Assembly: GCA_021647365.1 (NCBI GenBank)
Contig: JAKIUW010000019.1
Location: 1-64,000, forward strand
DNA length: 64,000 nt
DNA from: Cocleimonas sp.
Lineage (GTDB): Bacteria > Pseudomonadota > Gammaproteobacteria > Thiotrichales > Thiotrichaceae
Direction of reading: 5' to 3'
Position numbers and translations under genes: made by a program. The notes beneath the pieces were generated by a model. The model had not been told where the DNA came from. It did not search any database and was given only the letters and a program-made list of their open reading frames with translations. Below, in pieces: positions 7,466 to 16,598 of the stretch. Every line of letters begins with the position of its first letter. Position 1 is the first letter of the stretch.

Positions 7466-8332
7466 TCACAAACTATCCACAAACGCCTGCCCAGCATTAG
7501 AAATACTTCGACTAGCATGTTGCACTATCCCCAATGTTCGTTCAATCTCCAAACCCTTAACTTGAATCTCTACCAAGCTATCATCCAGCATAGTACGTGG
7601 TAGGGCGCTCCAGCCTAATCCTATCGACACCATCATTCGTATAGTTTCTAAATAATTGGTTTCTAAAATCACATCTAATGAGCCATGTTTTTTGATAATT
7701 GGGTCTTCGATAACGCTACGGGTGTAAGTGCCGACTGCGGGTAAAATGGCGCTGTGTTTTGCGAGTTGATTTAGGGTGATGGTTTTATCACCTGCTATTT
7801 TGACGAGTGGATGATCAGGCGCCACGGCGATGGTGAGCGGGTCATTCCATAGCGGTGTGACTTTTAGGCGTTTTGAGGGTGAAAGCGGTAGCGTGACTAC
7901 ACCGAGTTCGTAATCGCCTTTTTCAATTTTTTGACAGGCATTTTCAGAATCCATAAAGGCTAGATCAAGCCTTACTTCTGGATAGTCTTCTGCGTATTTT
8001 TTTAAAATATCGGGCAAACGTCGCAAGCCGATATGGTGTGAGGTGACGAGTGATAAATGTCCGCTGACGTTGCCGCTTAGATTTTCAATCACACGTTGGG
8101 ATTCTTTGACATCTTGTAGGATGCGTTCGGCGATGGGTAATAGTGCCATACCTGCGGCGTTTAGTTTTATTCTTTTTCCTATTCGGTCGAATAATTGACT
8201 ACCGAGTTGATCTTCTAATTGTGCAATGCGTTTACTCACCGCGGGCTGTGTAATGAAAAGCACATTGGCAGCTTTTGAGAATGTGCCGTGTTCTGCGACG
8301 GCAATGAATGATGTATAGTTTGCTAAATCCAT
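7466..8332 (-). CDS. LysR-family transcriptional regulator
   Basis: DNA-binding regulator of 288 residues. An N-terminal winged helix-turn-helix covers residues 1-60 (MDLANYTSFIAVAEHGTFSKAA, then TQPAVSKRIAQLE), followed by the LysR substrate-binding fold with GHLSLVTSHHIGLRRLP at about 90. The ATG at 8332 is preferred because it gives the canonical MDL start; an in-frame TTG nine bases upstream is weaker. It is divergent from leuC. In Pseudomonas a LysR gene occupies the same place upstream of leuC, so it probably controls the leucine genes (inference). The effector is unknown. Confidence 0.93.
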   Translation of the reverse strand: MDLANYTSFIAVAEHGTFSKAANVLFITQPAVSKRIAQLEDQLGSQLFDRIGKRIKLNAAGMALLPIAERILQDVKESQRVIENLSGNVSGHLSLVTSHHIGLRRLPDILKKYAEDYPEVRLDLAFMDSENACQKIEKGDYELGVVTLPLSPSKRLKVTPLWNDPLTIAVAPDHPLVKIAGDKTITLNQLAKHSAILPAVGTYTRSVIEDPIIKKHGSLDVILETNYLETIRMMVSIGLGWSALPRTMLDDSLVEIQVKGLEIERTLGIVQHASRSISNAGQAFVDSL

Positions 8333-8358
8333 AATAACCAACTGGAATGTAAATTATA

Positions 8359-8373
8359 ATAATTAACAATTAT
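8359..8373. promoter_or_regulatory. Possible LysR operator
   Basis: ATAATTAACAATTAT is a perfect 6-bp dyad (ATAATT, AAC, AATTAT) that contains the T-N11-A pattern typical of LysR sites. It lies 27 bases upstream of the lysR start, in the divergent region. The region is AT-rich, so a chance dyad is possible. Confidence 0.4.
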
Positions 8374-8404
8374 AGTTATATATAAAAGAAGTGTAAACTA
8401 CCCT

Positions 8405-8563
8405 GAGATCTTTGTACGAGAGTATGGCGAGAGAAAAATAAGCGTAATTTTTCAGGTGCTTTATAAAAATGAGGTTAATAGCATGGCTATTGAGCGAGTT
8501 TTTAGAAAGCACCTGAGAAATTCAAGCTATTTTTATTCGTCATACCTCTTGTACAAAGGTCTC
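8405..8563. mobile_element. MITE-like 159-bp inverted repeat in the lysR-leuC gap
   Basis: GAGATCTTTGTACGAGAGTA at the left end is matched in inverse by the right end, which reads CCTCTTGTACAAAGGTCTC. The imperfect complementarity runs inward for about 65 bases (TTTTCAGGTGCTTTATAAAA against TTTTTAGAAAGCACCTGAG) around a loop of about 27 bases. It has no coding capacity. It ends 21 bases before the leuC ATG, so the leuC transcript either carries this hairpin in its leader or starts from within the element. It resembles a non-autonomous derivative of an insertion sequence. Confidence 0.75.
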
Positions 8564-8584
8564 ATTATCAAAAAGGAGTAGATC

Positions 8585-10015
8585 ATGACTGGCAAAACGT
8601 TATATGACAAATTATGGGATGCACATTTAGTGCGCCAAGAAGACGACGGTACAGGCTTGTTGTATATCGACCGTCACCTTGTACATGAGGTGACTTCTCC
8701 GCAGGCATTTGAAGGTTTGCGTTTGGCGAGTCGTCCTTTATGGCGTAAAGAATCTATCGTTGCTGTACCAGACCACAATGTGCCTACGACTACCGCAGAT
8801 CGTGGCAATGGCACGGCGGGCATTAGCGATCCTGTGGCTAAGATTCAAATTGAAACACTAAATGCAAATTGTGAAGAGTTCGAGATCAATGAATTCCATA
8901 TGGATGATATTCGCCAAGGTATCGTTCATGTGATTGGCCCAGAGCAGGGCGCAACGTTACCTGGCATGACGGTGGTGTGTGGTGATTCGCATACCTCTAC
9001 GCATGGTGCGTTTGGCGCATTGGCGCATGGTATAGGTACATCTGAAGTTGAACATGTGATGGCAACGGGCTGCTTAATCCAGAAGAAAATGAAAAATATG
9101 CTCATCAGTGTTGATGGCAAAGTGGGTGAAGGCGTTACGGCAAAAGATATTGTGCTGGCGATTATCGGCGAGATAGGCACAGCAGGAGGCACAGGTTTTG
9201 CCATTGAGTTTGCGGGTGAGGCGATTGAAGATTTATCAATGGAAGGGCGCATGACGGTGTGTAATATGGCGATTGAGGCTGGTGCGCGTGCGGGTATGAT
9301 TGCAGTTGATGACACTACAATTGACTATGTAAAAGGTCGGCCATACTCACCAACAGGTGAGACTTGGGATAAGGCAGTCGAGGCATGGAAAGATTTGGTA
9401 ACAGACGATGATGCTGAGTTTGATGAAATTATACGTTTACATGCAGGCAGTATTGATCCACAAGTCACATGGGGAACATCGCCCGAAATGGTGTTATCGG
9501 TAAACGCAAAAGTACCCGACCCAGCGGATGAAGATGATGCAGTAAAAGCAAAGTCAATCAGCGATGCGCTTGAATACATGGGATTACAAGCGGGACAGGC
9601 AATCAACGAGATTCCTGTCGATAAGATTTTTATAGGTTCGTGTACAAATTCACGTATCGAAGATATGCGCCAAGCGGCGGTTGTGGTTAAGGGCAAGAAA
9701 GTTGCTGATAACATAAAGCTTGCGATGGTTGTACCGGGTTCTGGCTTGGTAAAAAAACAAGCGGAAGATGAGGGCTTGGATAAAATATTTATTGATGCAG
9801 GGTTTGAATGGCGTGAACCGGGCTGCTCAATGTGTTTGGCAATGAATGCCGATAGGCTAGAGTCAGGCGAGCGTTGTGCTTCGACTTCAAATCGTAACTT
9901 TGAAGGCAGACAAGGGCAAGGCGGGCGCACGCATTTGGTTGGCCCTGCAATGGCGGCGGCGGCGGGAATTGCTGGTCACTTTGTTGACATAAGAGAAATT
10001 GGAGGAGCGTCATAA
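8585..10015 (+). CDS. leuC: 3-isopropylmalate dehydratase, large subunit
   Basis: With LeuD it isomerises 2-isopropylmalate to 3-isopropylmalate in leucine synthesis, using a [4Fe-4S] cluster. The 476-residue protein has the aconitase-family motifs VVCGDSHTSTHGAFGALA, IFIGSCTNSR (cluster Cys at about 353) and EPGCSMCLAMN (Cys about 414 and 417), and ends with the expected SNRNFEGRQGQGGRTHL. An AAGGAG site lies 6-7 bases before ATG 8585. The stop TAA overlaps the leuD start in TAATG, so the two subunits are translationally coupled. Confidence 0.98.
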   Translation: MTGKTLYDKLWDAHLVRQEDDGTGLLYIDRHLVHEVTSPQAFEGLRLASRPLWRKESIVAVPDHNVPTTTADRGNGTAGISDPVAKIQIETLNANCEEFEINEFHMDDIRQGIVHVIGPEQGATLPGMTVVCGDSHTSTHGAFGALAHGIGTSEVEHVMATGCLIQKKMKNMLISVDGKVGEGVTAKDIVLAIIGEIGTAGGTGFAIEFAGEAIEDLSMEGRMTVCNMAIEAGARAGMIAVDDTTIDYVKGRPYSPTGETWDKAVEAWKDLVTDDDAEFDEIIRLHAGSIDPQVTWGTSPEMVLSVNAKVPDPADEDDAVKAKSISDALEYMGLQAGQAINEIPVDKIFIGSCTNSRIEDMRQAAVVVKGKKVADNIKLAMVVPGSGLVKKQAEDEGLDKIFIDAGFEWREPGCSMCLAMNADRLESGERCASTSNRNFEGRQGQGGRTHLVGPAMAAAAGIAGHFVDIREIGGAS

Positions 10016-10653
10016 TGGAAAAGTTTACTGTACACAAAGGCTTGGTAATTCCGCTTGATCGTTCAAACGTTGATACTGATGCGATTATTCCTAAGCAATA
10101 CCTAAAGTCTATTAGCAAAACAGGATTTGGAGTGACATTATTTGATGATTGGCGTTATGTGAAAGCAGGTGAGCCAGGTATGGATCACTCAAAGCGTGAA
10201 ATCAAAGAAGATTTTGTTTTGAATCAAGCGCGTTACCAAGGTGGTTCGGTATTATTAGCGCGTGAAAATTTTGGTTGCGGCTCATCTCGAGAACATGCTG
10301 TTTGGGCATTAACTGACTATGGTATCCGCGCAGTCATTGCGCCAAGCTATGCTGATATCTTCTTTAACAACAGTTTTAAAAATGGTTTATTACCGTTGGT
10401 ATTATCAGAAGGTGATGTGGGTAGTTTGTTTAAAGCCGTGGAAGCTAACGAGGGTTATGAGCTAACGGTTGATTTAGAAAACCAGCAAGTGATTACGCCA
10501 GAAGGTAAAACTTATAATTTTGATGTTGATGAATTTCGTAAATATTGCTTGTTGAATGGTTTGGATGATATTGGTTTAACCTTACAACACGCGGATGAAA
10601 TTAAAGCATACGAAGAAAAGAGAAAAGTAGAAGCTCCTTGGTTGTTTGCATAA
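10015..10653 (+). CDS. leuD: 3-isopropylmalate dehydratase, small subunit
   Basis: Swivel-domain partner of LeuC. The 212 residues carry LDRSNVDTDAIIPKQYLK near the start and NFGCGSSREHAVWAL at about residues 85-100, the signature of the small subunit, followed by APSYADIFFNNSFKNGLLP. The GGAGG-like site inside the leuC end (GGAGGAGCGTCATAATG) drives its start. leuB follows after 103 bases that contain one degenerate repeat arm. Confidence 0.98.
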   Translation: MEKFTVHKGLVIPLDRSNVDTDAIIPKQYLKSISKTGFGVTLFDDWRYVKAGEPGMDHSKREIKEDFVLNQARYQGGSVLLARENFGCGSSREHAVWALTDYGIRAVIAPSYADIFFNNSFKNGLLPLVLSEGDVGSLFKAVEANEGYELTVDLENQQVITPEGKTYNFDVDEFRKYCLLNGLDDIGLTLQHADEIKAYEEKRKVEAPWLFA

Positions 10654-10686
10654 GTTTCAACAATCATCTGCACAATAGATGAGCTG

Positions 10687-10712
10687 CACTTAAAAGTAGG
10701 GGGGTGTGCTTT
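10687..10712 (-). repeat. C7 palindromic element, degenerate G-rich arm
   Basis: ACTTAAAAGTAGGGGGGTGT followed by GCTTT, in the leuD-leuB gap. It differs from the consensus by CACTTAAAAGTAGG in place of ATGTAAAAGTGGG. It resembles the copies at 50286 and 60965, which also carry CACTxAAAAGT. Confidence 0.75.
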
Positions 10713-10756
10713 ATATTCTCTCTTAATAGAAAATTAAGATTAACAGGTTTAAAAAA

Positions 10757-11845
10757 ATGACACAAAAAGTTTTAGTTCTACCCGGTGATGGCATCGGTAA
10801 AGAAATCGTTGCAGAGGCGGTAAAAGTAATAAACGTGCTTAAAGCAGACCATGGTTTGGACCTTGATCTGACTTACGGTGATATTGGTGGTGCGGCGTAT
10901 GATGCTGATGGTCATCCTTATCCACCATCAACGCAAAAGTTAGCTAAAGAAGCAGATGCCATTTTATTGGGTGCGGTGGGTGGTTATCAATATGATGATT
11001 TACCGCGTGACCTGCGACCTGAACGCGGGCTTTTGGGTATTCGTGCCGATTTAGAATTATTTTCAAATCTAAGACCTGCAATTTTAATGGAAGAGCTGGC
11101 TGATGCTTCGTCATTAAAAGCCGAGGTGGTTGCGGGCTTGGATATTATGATTGTGCGAGAGCTAACTGGTGGCATCTACTTTGGTGAGCCTCGTGGAATC
11201 CGTACTTTAGATAATGGTGAGAAGCAGGGATACAACACCTTAGTTTATAAAGAATCAGAAATCGAACGTATCGCACACTCAGCATTTAAAATAGCAATGA
11301 AGCGTGACAAGCGTTTATGTTCAGTAGGAAAAGCTAATGTGTTAGAAGTCATGGAGCTTTGGGCTGAAGTGGTTGAGCGCGTTGGTAAGGAATATCCAGA
11401 AGTTGAGCTAAGCCATATGTACGTCGATAACGCGGCCATGCAATTAGTAAAAGCGCCCAAGCAGTTTGATGTGATGGTAACGGGCAATATGTTTGGCGAT
11501 ATATTATCGGATGCGGCGGCGATGCTAACAGGTTCTATCGGCATGCTGCCTTCGGCATCACTGGATAAGAATGGTAAAGGTATGTACGAGCCGATTCACG
11601 GTTCAGCACCAGATATTGAAGGCAAAAATCTTGCAAATCCATTAGCAACGATCACATCAGTTAGTATGATGTTGAAATATTCACTGGGTAATACGGAACT
11701 TGCAGATAAAGTTGATGCGGCGGTTACAACGGTTATTCAACAAGGTTTTCGTACTGCGGATATATATGTGGATGGTGTTGCGGGTACTAAATTAGTGGGT
11801 ACCAGTGAAATTGGTGATGCGGTTGTAGCTGCGTTAAAAGACTAA
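10757..11845 (+). CDS. leuB: 3-isopropylmalate dehydrogenase
   Basis: NAD-dependent oxidative decarboxylation of 3-isopropylmalate, the third leucine-specific step. The 362 residues match the family: VLPGDGIGKEIVAEAVKV at the start, LLGAVGG, RPERGLLGIRADLELFSNLR, VRELTGGIYFGEPRG, and MYEPIHGSAPDIEGKNLANP near the C-terminus. ATG 10757 has only AT-rich sequence with AACAGG upstream. It belongs to the leuC-leuD-leuB transcription unit. Confidence 0.98.
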   Translation: MTQKVLVLPGDGIGKEIVAEAVKVINVLKADHGLDLDLTYGDIGGAAYDADGHPYPPSTQKLAKEADAILLGAVGGYQYDDLPRDLRPERGLLGIRADLELFSNLRPAILMEELADASSLKAEVVAGLDIMIVRELTGGIYFGEPRGIRTLDNGEKQGYNTLVYKESEIERIAHSAFKIAMKRDKRLCSVGKANVLEVMELWAEVVERVGKEYPEVELSHMYVDNAAMQLVKAPKQFDVMVTGNMFGDILSDAAAMLTGSIGMLPSASLDKNGKGMYEPIHGSAPDIEGKNLANPLATITSVSMMLKYSLGNTELADKVDAAVTTVIQQGFRTADIYVDGVAGTKLVGTSEIGDAVVAALKD

Positions 11846-11849
11846 ATTT

Positions 11850-11980
11850 TTTTTTGCCACGGAAAAATACGGAAGGGTAAAACACGAAATATAAAAACAC
11901 ACGTCATCTCCGAATACTTTTATCGAGGATCTAGTTGTTTAATACGAGATTCCAGCTAAAAACATGCTGGAATGACGAGA
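11850..11980. repeat. GCCACGGA repeat fragment and a REP-like hairpin
   Basis: TTTTTTTTGCCACGGAAAAA and the following TACGGAAGG match one arm of the repeat pair at 3058-3302. Further right, ATTCCAGC and GCTGGAAT form a small hairpin around TAAAAACAT (about 11943-11968), followed by GACGAG as in TCATTC-type REP units. This fills most of the 190-base gap between leuB and asd. Confidence 0.65.
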
Positions 11981-12035
11981 AATTATAGCCATGAGTTAAT
12001 ACTCAGGCTCATATTAATATAAAGGTTTAAGAAAA

Positions 12036-13061
12036 ATGTCAGATAAAACATACGATGTCGCCGTAGTTGGCGCAACAGGCGCTGTGGGTGAAGTTATGCT
12101 AGAAATTCTTGCAGAACGTAAATTCCCTGTAGGAAAAGTATACGCGCTTGCGAGCGAGCGTTCAGCGGGTAAAAAAGTACAATTTGGACGTAAAACATTG
12201 GTTGTTGAAGACTTGGCTACGTTTGATTTCTCTAAAGTACAAATTGGCTTATTCTCACCAGGTGCTTCAATCTCAGAAGAATACGCACCTATAGCCGCCT
12301 CACAAGGTTGTGTGGTTATTGATAATACCTCGCAGTTTCGTTATGACGATGATATTCCTTTGGTTGTGCCAGAGGTTAATCCTCATGCTGTGGCGCAATA
12401 CACTAATCGTGGCATTATCGCCAACCCTAACTGCTCAACGATACAAATGCTGGTGGCGCTAAAGCCATTGCACGATGCGGCTACGATTACACGCATTAAT
12501 GTGTGTACTTATCAGGCAGTGTCTGGCTCGGGAAAACCTGCGATTGATGAGCTTGCGGGTCAAACAGCTTCTTTATTAAATGGTCAAGAAGCTAAAGTTA
12601 AGGTGTATCCAAAGCAAATTGCATTTAATGTCATTCCTCAAATTGATGTCTTTCAAGAAAACGGCTACACCAAAGAAGAAATGAAGATGGTTTGGGAGAC
12701 ACACAAAATAATGGAAGATAGCAATATCATGGTGAATCCGACTGCGGTACGTGTACCTGTGTTTTTTGGTCATTCAGAAGCTTTGCATATCGAAACGCTA
12801 GATAAGCTAAGTGCAGAACAAGCAACCGAGCTATTAAAGAGCGCGCCAAGCATAGAAGTGATTGATGAGCATAAAGATGGCGGCTACCCAACGGCTGTGT
12901 CAGATGCTGCCAATAAAGATGCAACCTTCGTTGGGCGTATTCGAGAAGATATTTCGCACGATAGTGGCTTAAACCTATGGGTGGTGTCGGATAATGTACG
13001 AAAAGGTGCTGCTTTAAATAGTATTCAAATTGCAGAAGTTTTGATTAAAGACTATTTATAG
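12036..13061 (+). CDS. asd: Aspartate-semialdehyde dehydrogenase
   Basis: Reduces aspartyl phosphate to aspartate semialdehyde for lysine, threonine, methionine and cell-wall diaminopimelate. The 341 residues contain VAVVGATGAVGEVMLEIL (nucleotide fold), GLFSPGAS, the active-site cysteine in NPNCSTIQ at residue 133, QAVSGSGKPA, and VRVPVFFGHSEALHIE. It follows leuB as in the Pseudomonas leuCDB-asd-fimV-truA block. The hairpin terminator at 13130 closes the unit. Confidence 0.98.
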   Translation: MSDKTYDVAVVGATGAVGEVMLEILAERKFPVGKVYALASERSAGKKVQFGRKTLVVEDLATFDFSKVQIGLFSPGASISEEYAPIAASQGCVVIDNTSQFRYDDDIPLVVPEVNPHAVAQYTNRGIIANPNCSTIQMLVALKPLHDAATITRINVCTYQAVSGSGKPAIDELAGQTASLLNGQEAKVKVYPKQIAFNVIPQIDVFQENGYTKEEMKMVWETHKIMEDSNIMVNPTAVRVPVFFGHSEALHIETLDKLSAEQATELLKSAPSIEVIDEHKDGGYPTAVSDAANKDATFVGRIREDISHDSGLNLWVVSDNVRKGAALNSIQIAEVLIKDYL

Positions 13062-13129
13062 TTGCTCTATATGATAGAAGGACTTGGCTTGGTTGTTTCA
13101 ATAACTTAGCGAAGAGTTTCTACTTTAGA

Positions 13130-13171
13130 AAGGCGATATTTGTCATATTTTGACAAAGATCGCCTTTTTTT
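13130..13171 (+). terminator. Rho-independent terminator after asd
   Basis: A long stem (AAGGCGAT with ATCGCCTT outside, TTTGTCA with TGACAAA inside) closes a short loop and is followed by TTTTTTT. It lies 69 bases after the asd stop. Confidence 0.9.
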
Positions 13172-13448
13172 ATACTTATTCGTTAATTTATGACAATTAA
13201 TTTCATGTGTTCAGTTTTGATTCATCAGATATTTGATATAAATAGCATATAGTTTAGTAATAAATGATTTTCGGGGAGTTCTTAACGGAATAACGAATAA
13301 TTTTTTAGCGCTAATATTTTAGTTTGTTAACTTTATCGTGATCTTAAAAATAAAAATAAGTCACGTATTGAGTCACAGGAACACTTTCTAGTTTTATCGA
13401 AAGAGTGAATGGATTCGCAGTTCGATATAATAATAAGGGGAATAATAA
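13172..13448. other. Gene-free fimV upstream region
   Basis: 277 bases without a reading frame between the asd terminator and fimV. It is AT-rich and probably carries the fimV promoter, but I could not pick a convincing -35/-10 pair. An AAGGGG ribosome site stands at about 13435-13440. Confidence 0.5.
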
Positions 13449-16340
13449 GTGAATAAGAAAGCCTTGAGTCTTGCCATTAGTTTAGCATTGACCATTCCAA
13501 CATTAACCAATGCACTTAGTTTAGGTGACATTGAATCTAATTCAAGTTTGAATCAGCCATTTAGAGGTAAGATTAATCTTCACTCTACGAGTGCTGCTGA
13601 AGCGAAGACTTTAAAAGTACGTGTGGCTTCGGCTGCTGTGTTTAATAGAGTGGGTATAGATCGTCCAGCTTTCTTAAACAGCATTCGTTTTAGAACAACG
13701 GTTCAAAATGGAAAGCCTGTTATTTTGGTTAGCTCTAATCAGCCAATCAATGAGCCTTTTCTTAACTTCTTATTAGAAGTGAGCTGGCCTAACGGACAAC
13801 TTCTTAAAGAATATACTGTATTGCTTGATCCTCCTGTACTAATGCGCCCAGATACGGCAATCGCAAGTAACAATGCAGGTGTTCGTGCAGAGCCTCGCGC
13901 TCAAGGTCGTATTACACGTCCTGCGGCAAGATCGCCTCAGATGACGCAACAACAGCGTCAAGCACAAGCACAGCGACAAGCTCAACAGCAACGTCAAGTA
14001 CAAGCACAGCGTCGCGCACAGCAACAAGCAGCTAGACCAAGAGCGCGTACAGAAGCTGAGATTTTTGCAGATACAGCACGCCGTATATTAGGACAAACAG
14101 CACAACAACCATCTGCTAGAACAACAGCTCGTTCTGCTAGAAGAGTGGCAAGTGTTGGTAGAACTTATCGCGTAAGACGTGGTGATACATTATCACTGAT
14201 TGCTAAGAAAATAGGTCAACGTGGTGTTCGTAGTGAACAAATGATGGTGGCTTTATTTGAAAAGAACCGAAATGCCTTTGCTCAAAATAATATGAATATT
14301 TTGAAGTCAGGTGTTTTACTAAAACGCCCTACAGCAGCAGAAGCTAAAGCGGTTACGAGATCACAAGCAAAAGCTCAAATTGCTGCGCAAGCACGTGAAT
14401 GGAAAAATGCACGTGGCCAAGCAGTTGCTAGCACAGGCTCTAAATCTACATCAAAAGTGGCTAGTAACAATCAAGCACGCATGACGGTGGCAGGTACAAA
14501 TGGTTCGGCTAGTGCAGGCACATCTGGAAATGGAGATATTGCTGAATTGAACAAGCAGTTAACCATGACTAAAGAATCTTTAACATCAAAGCAAAAAGAA
14601 AACGAAGAGTTAAAGTCACGTGTTACAGAACTTCAATCATTACTACGAAAGAAGAATCGTCTAATTACTCTTAAAAGTGAGCAGTTAGCGACACTTCAAG
14701 CAACGGCAAGTGTAACGCCTGAAACTGCTGAAGTGACAGAAGCTTCTGAACCAGAAGTAAATATGGATCCTGTTGTTGAAAGTGAGTCAGAAATTCAAGC
14801 AGGAATTGCTAGTGAACTCACTAAAGGTCAAGATGACGGTGTGATCATTCGTGATGGTGGTGAGCAGGCTGAAATGACACCAGAGCAATTGCTAGCCATA
14901 ACCGAGAAAGAGTTATCCGATCCTGCTCCAGCAGTGGTTGAACAAGCGCCAGAAGTTGAGTCAGTAGTAGAGCCAGTTACTGAAGAAAGTGGAACAGATA
15001 TATTAGGTCTTCTAAGTTCTCCGACTGTTCTAGGTTCAGGTGCTGCATTAGGCCTATTAGGACTTGGTGGGCTTTGGTTCATGCGTCGTCGTAAGGAAGA
15101 TGATTTTGACTTTGATTCTTCAGAGATGAGCTCAATCAATATCGATACTCAAATGGGCGATGATAATGACGAGGAAGTATCATTTGATGATTCACCGATC
15201 GACGAGTCAGAATTTGTATCAGATGATGAGCCTTCTCAAGCAACAGAAACAGTTTCTGATGCTGAAGCTGATGGTGATGAAGATATTCTTCAAGAAGCGG
15301 ATGTTTACATTGTTTACGGTTTACATGATCAGGCAGAGTCAGAGCTTAAACAAGCGATTGAAAAAGATCCTACAAACATGGCTTTCCGCGCAAAGCTTCT
15401 TGAAAATTACAAAGCAGCAGGTGATGTAGAAGCGTTTGAAGAAGAAACTAAAGTATTTTTAAGCATTGATTCAGCAGATAAAGATAAATACTTAGACGAT
15501 ATTAAAGGATGGGGAAGTTCTTTAAACCCTGGTAATAACTTATTTAGTGAAGCTTCTATGACCGCCGCTACGGGAGCAGGTGTTGCAATGGTAGCAGGCA
15601 CAGCAGCAGCCGCGAGTGATGAGATTGAAGTACTTGCAGAGAGTGACCTTGATATCTTAGATGGCTTAGAAACGGATGAGTTAGAGGACATCAACCTTGA
15701 TGATATTTTATCTGACGATGGGTTGATTGATAACTCTGATGATATAGCACTGGGTATTGATGATGTTTCAGATGATAGTTTTGAAGAAATCACAGCCGAC
15801 CTAGAAACAGAAATTGGATCAGTAGATGACTTACTTGATGCAAGCGATGAAATTGATCTTTCTGAAGGTTTGGATTTAGACTTTGATACTGGATTAGAGG
15901 GTAGCTCTGACACATTTGAGACAGTTGGTGAAATTAATCTTGATGATGTATCAGAAGATGGTGATTTGGATATTACCAACCTAAGTCTTGATATTGATGG
16001 TGATGACTTTGATAAAATCATGCCGGAAGATAATGCTTACAAGAGCTCTGTTAAAGAAGAAGTTACTGAAGTAGCAAGTGATGTTACCGATTTAGACTTA
16101 GATCTTGATGGTGAAGATAACTTACTTGCAGACTTTGATGATAACTTATCATTCTTAGATCTTGATGATGATGCGGAAGTGATCGAAGAGACTCAAGTTG
16201 AAACTAAACTTGATCTTGCAAAAGCTTACATCGACATGGGTGATATCGAAGGTGCGAGAAGCACATTGGAAGAAGTTATGGCAGATGGTAGTGACGACCA
16301 AAAACGTGAAGCGGAAGAGCTACTACAAAAAACTGGTTAA
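13449..16340 (+). CDS. fimV: FimV-like pilus/polarity hub protein
   Basis: Inner-membrane, peptidoglycan-binding hub for type IV pili, polar localisation and twitching in related bacteria. Layout of the 963 residues: signal peptide (about 1-22, ending NALS), conserved FimV N-terminal region (LGDIESNSSLNQPFRGKINL), Gln/Ala/Arg-rich linker (155-230), LysM domain (about 236-294, TYRVRRGDTLSLIAKKIG), coiled coil (about 365-420), membrane span (about 525-546, ending WFMRRRKED), long acidic Asp/Glu-rich cytoplasmic region, and the C-terminal FimV motif DLAKAYIDMGDIEGARSTLEEV. GTG start follows AAGGGG. Position between asd and truA is conserved with Pseudomonas. No pilus genes are in the window. Confidence 0.93.
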   Translation: MNKKALSLAISLALTIPTLTNALSLGDIESNSSLNQPFRGKINLHSTSAAEAKTLKVRVASAAVFNRVGIDRPAFLNSIRFRTTVQNGKPVILVSSNQPINEPFLNFLLEVSWPNGQLLKEYTVLLDPPVLMRPDTAIASNNAGVRAEPRAQGRITRPAARSPQMTQQQRQAQAQRQAQQQRQVQAQRRAQQQAARPRARTEAEIFADTARRILGQTAQQPSARTTARSARRVASVGRTYRVRRGDTLSLIAKKIGQRGVRSEQMMVALFEKNRNAFAQNNMNILKSGVLLKRPTAAEAKAVTRSQAKAQIAAQAREWKNARGQAVASTGSKSTSKVASNNQARMTVAGTNGSASAGTSGNGDIAELNKQLTMTKESLTSKQKENEELKSRVTELQSLLRKKNRLITLKSEQLATLQATASVTPETAEVTEASEPEVNMDPVVESESEIQAGIASELTKGQDDGVIIRDGGEQAEMTPEQLLAITEKELSDPAPAVVEQAPEVESVVEPVTEESGTDILGLLSSPTVLGSGAALGLLGLGGLWFMRRRKEDDFDFDSSEMSSINIDTQMGDDNDEEVSFDDSPIDESEFVSDDEPSQATETVSDAEADGDEDILQEADVYIVYGLHDQAESELKQAIEKDPTNMAFRAKLLENYKAAGDVEAFEEETKVFLSIDSADKDKYLDDIKGWGSSLNPGNNLFSEASMTAATGAGVAMVAGTAAAASDEIEVLAESDLDILDGLETDELEDINLDDILSDDGLIDNSDDIALGIDDVSDDSFEEITADLETEIGSVDDLLDASDEIDLSEGLDLDFDTGLEGSSDTFETVGEINLDDVSEDGDLDITNLSLDIDGDDFDKIMPEDNAYKSSVKEEVTEVASDVTDLDLDLDGEDNLLADFDDNLSFLDLDDDAEVIEETQVETKLDLAKAYIDMGDIEGARSTLEEVMADGSDDQKREAEELLQKTG

Positions 16341-16360
16341 TCAATTAACCAAGAAAGTAA

Positions 16361-16388
16361 AAAAAGCCGGACTTGTTCCGGCTTTTTT
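16361..16388 (+). terminator. Rho-independent terminator after fimV
   Basis: AAAAAGCCGGA pairs with TCCGGCTTTTTT across a 5-nt loop (strictly T-CCGGC-T6). It starts 21 bases after the fimV stop. Confidence 0.92.
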
Positions 16389-16419
16389 GTGCCTGTCGTT
16401 TGTAGATAAAGGTATACAG

Positions 16420-16597
16420 AAGGAGTCTCTAACTAAGTTTTATAATTTTTGATAAATCCCTGTGGGTAAGGCCACAAGCTATCATCTCCGTTGTTGTACT
16501 TTTTGTGAAGGATAATAGCCATTCCCTGCAAAGCACGCCTAGGATATGATAGCTTGTAGCCTCACAGAATTTTATAAAACTTAGATAGAAACTCCTT
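16420..16597. mobile_element. MITE-like 178-bp inverted repeat overlapping the truA start region
   Basis: AAGGAGTCTCTAACTAAGTT at the left is matched in inverse by AACTTAGATAGAAACTCCTT at the right end, and pairing continues inward (TTTATAA, CTGTG, GGCCACAAGCTATCAT against ATGATAGCTTGTAGCC). No coding capacity. Its right end touches the truA start codon (ATG 16599), so the native leader and ribosome site of truA have been replaced or pushed away. It follows the fimV terminator directly. Confidence 0.75.
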
Positions 16598-16598
16598 G

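Noticed and set aside
8342..8584. Leucine attenuator (leader peptide with Leu codons) before leuC
   Set aside because: No short frame with a run of Leu codons; the hairpin present is explained by the MITE-like inverted repeat.
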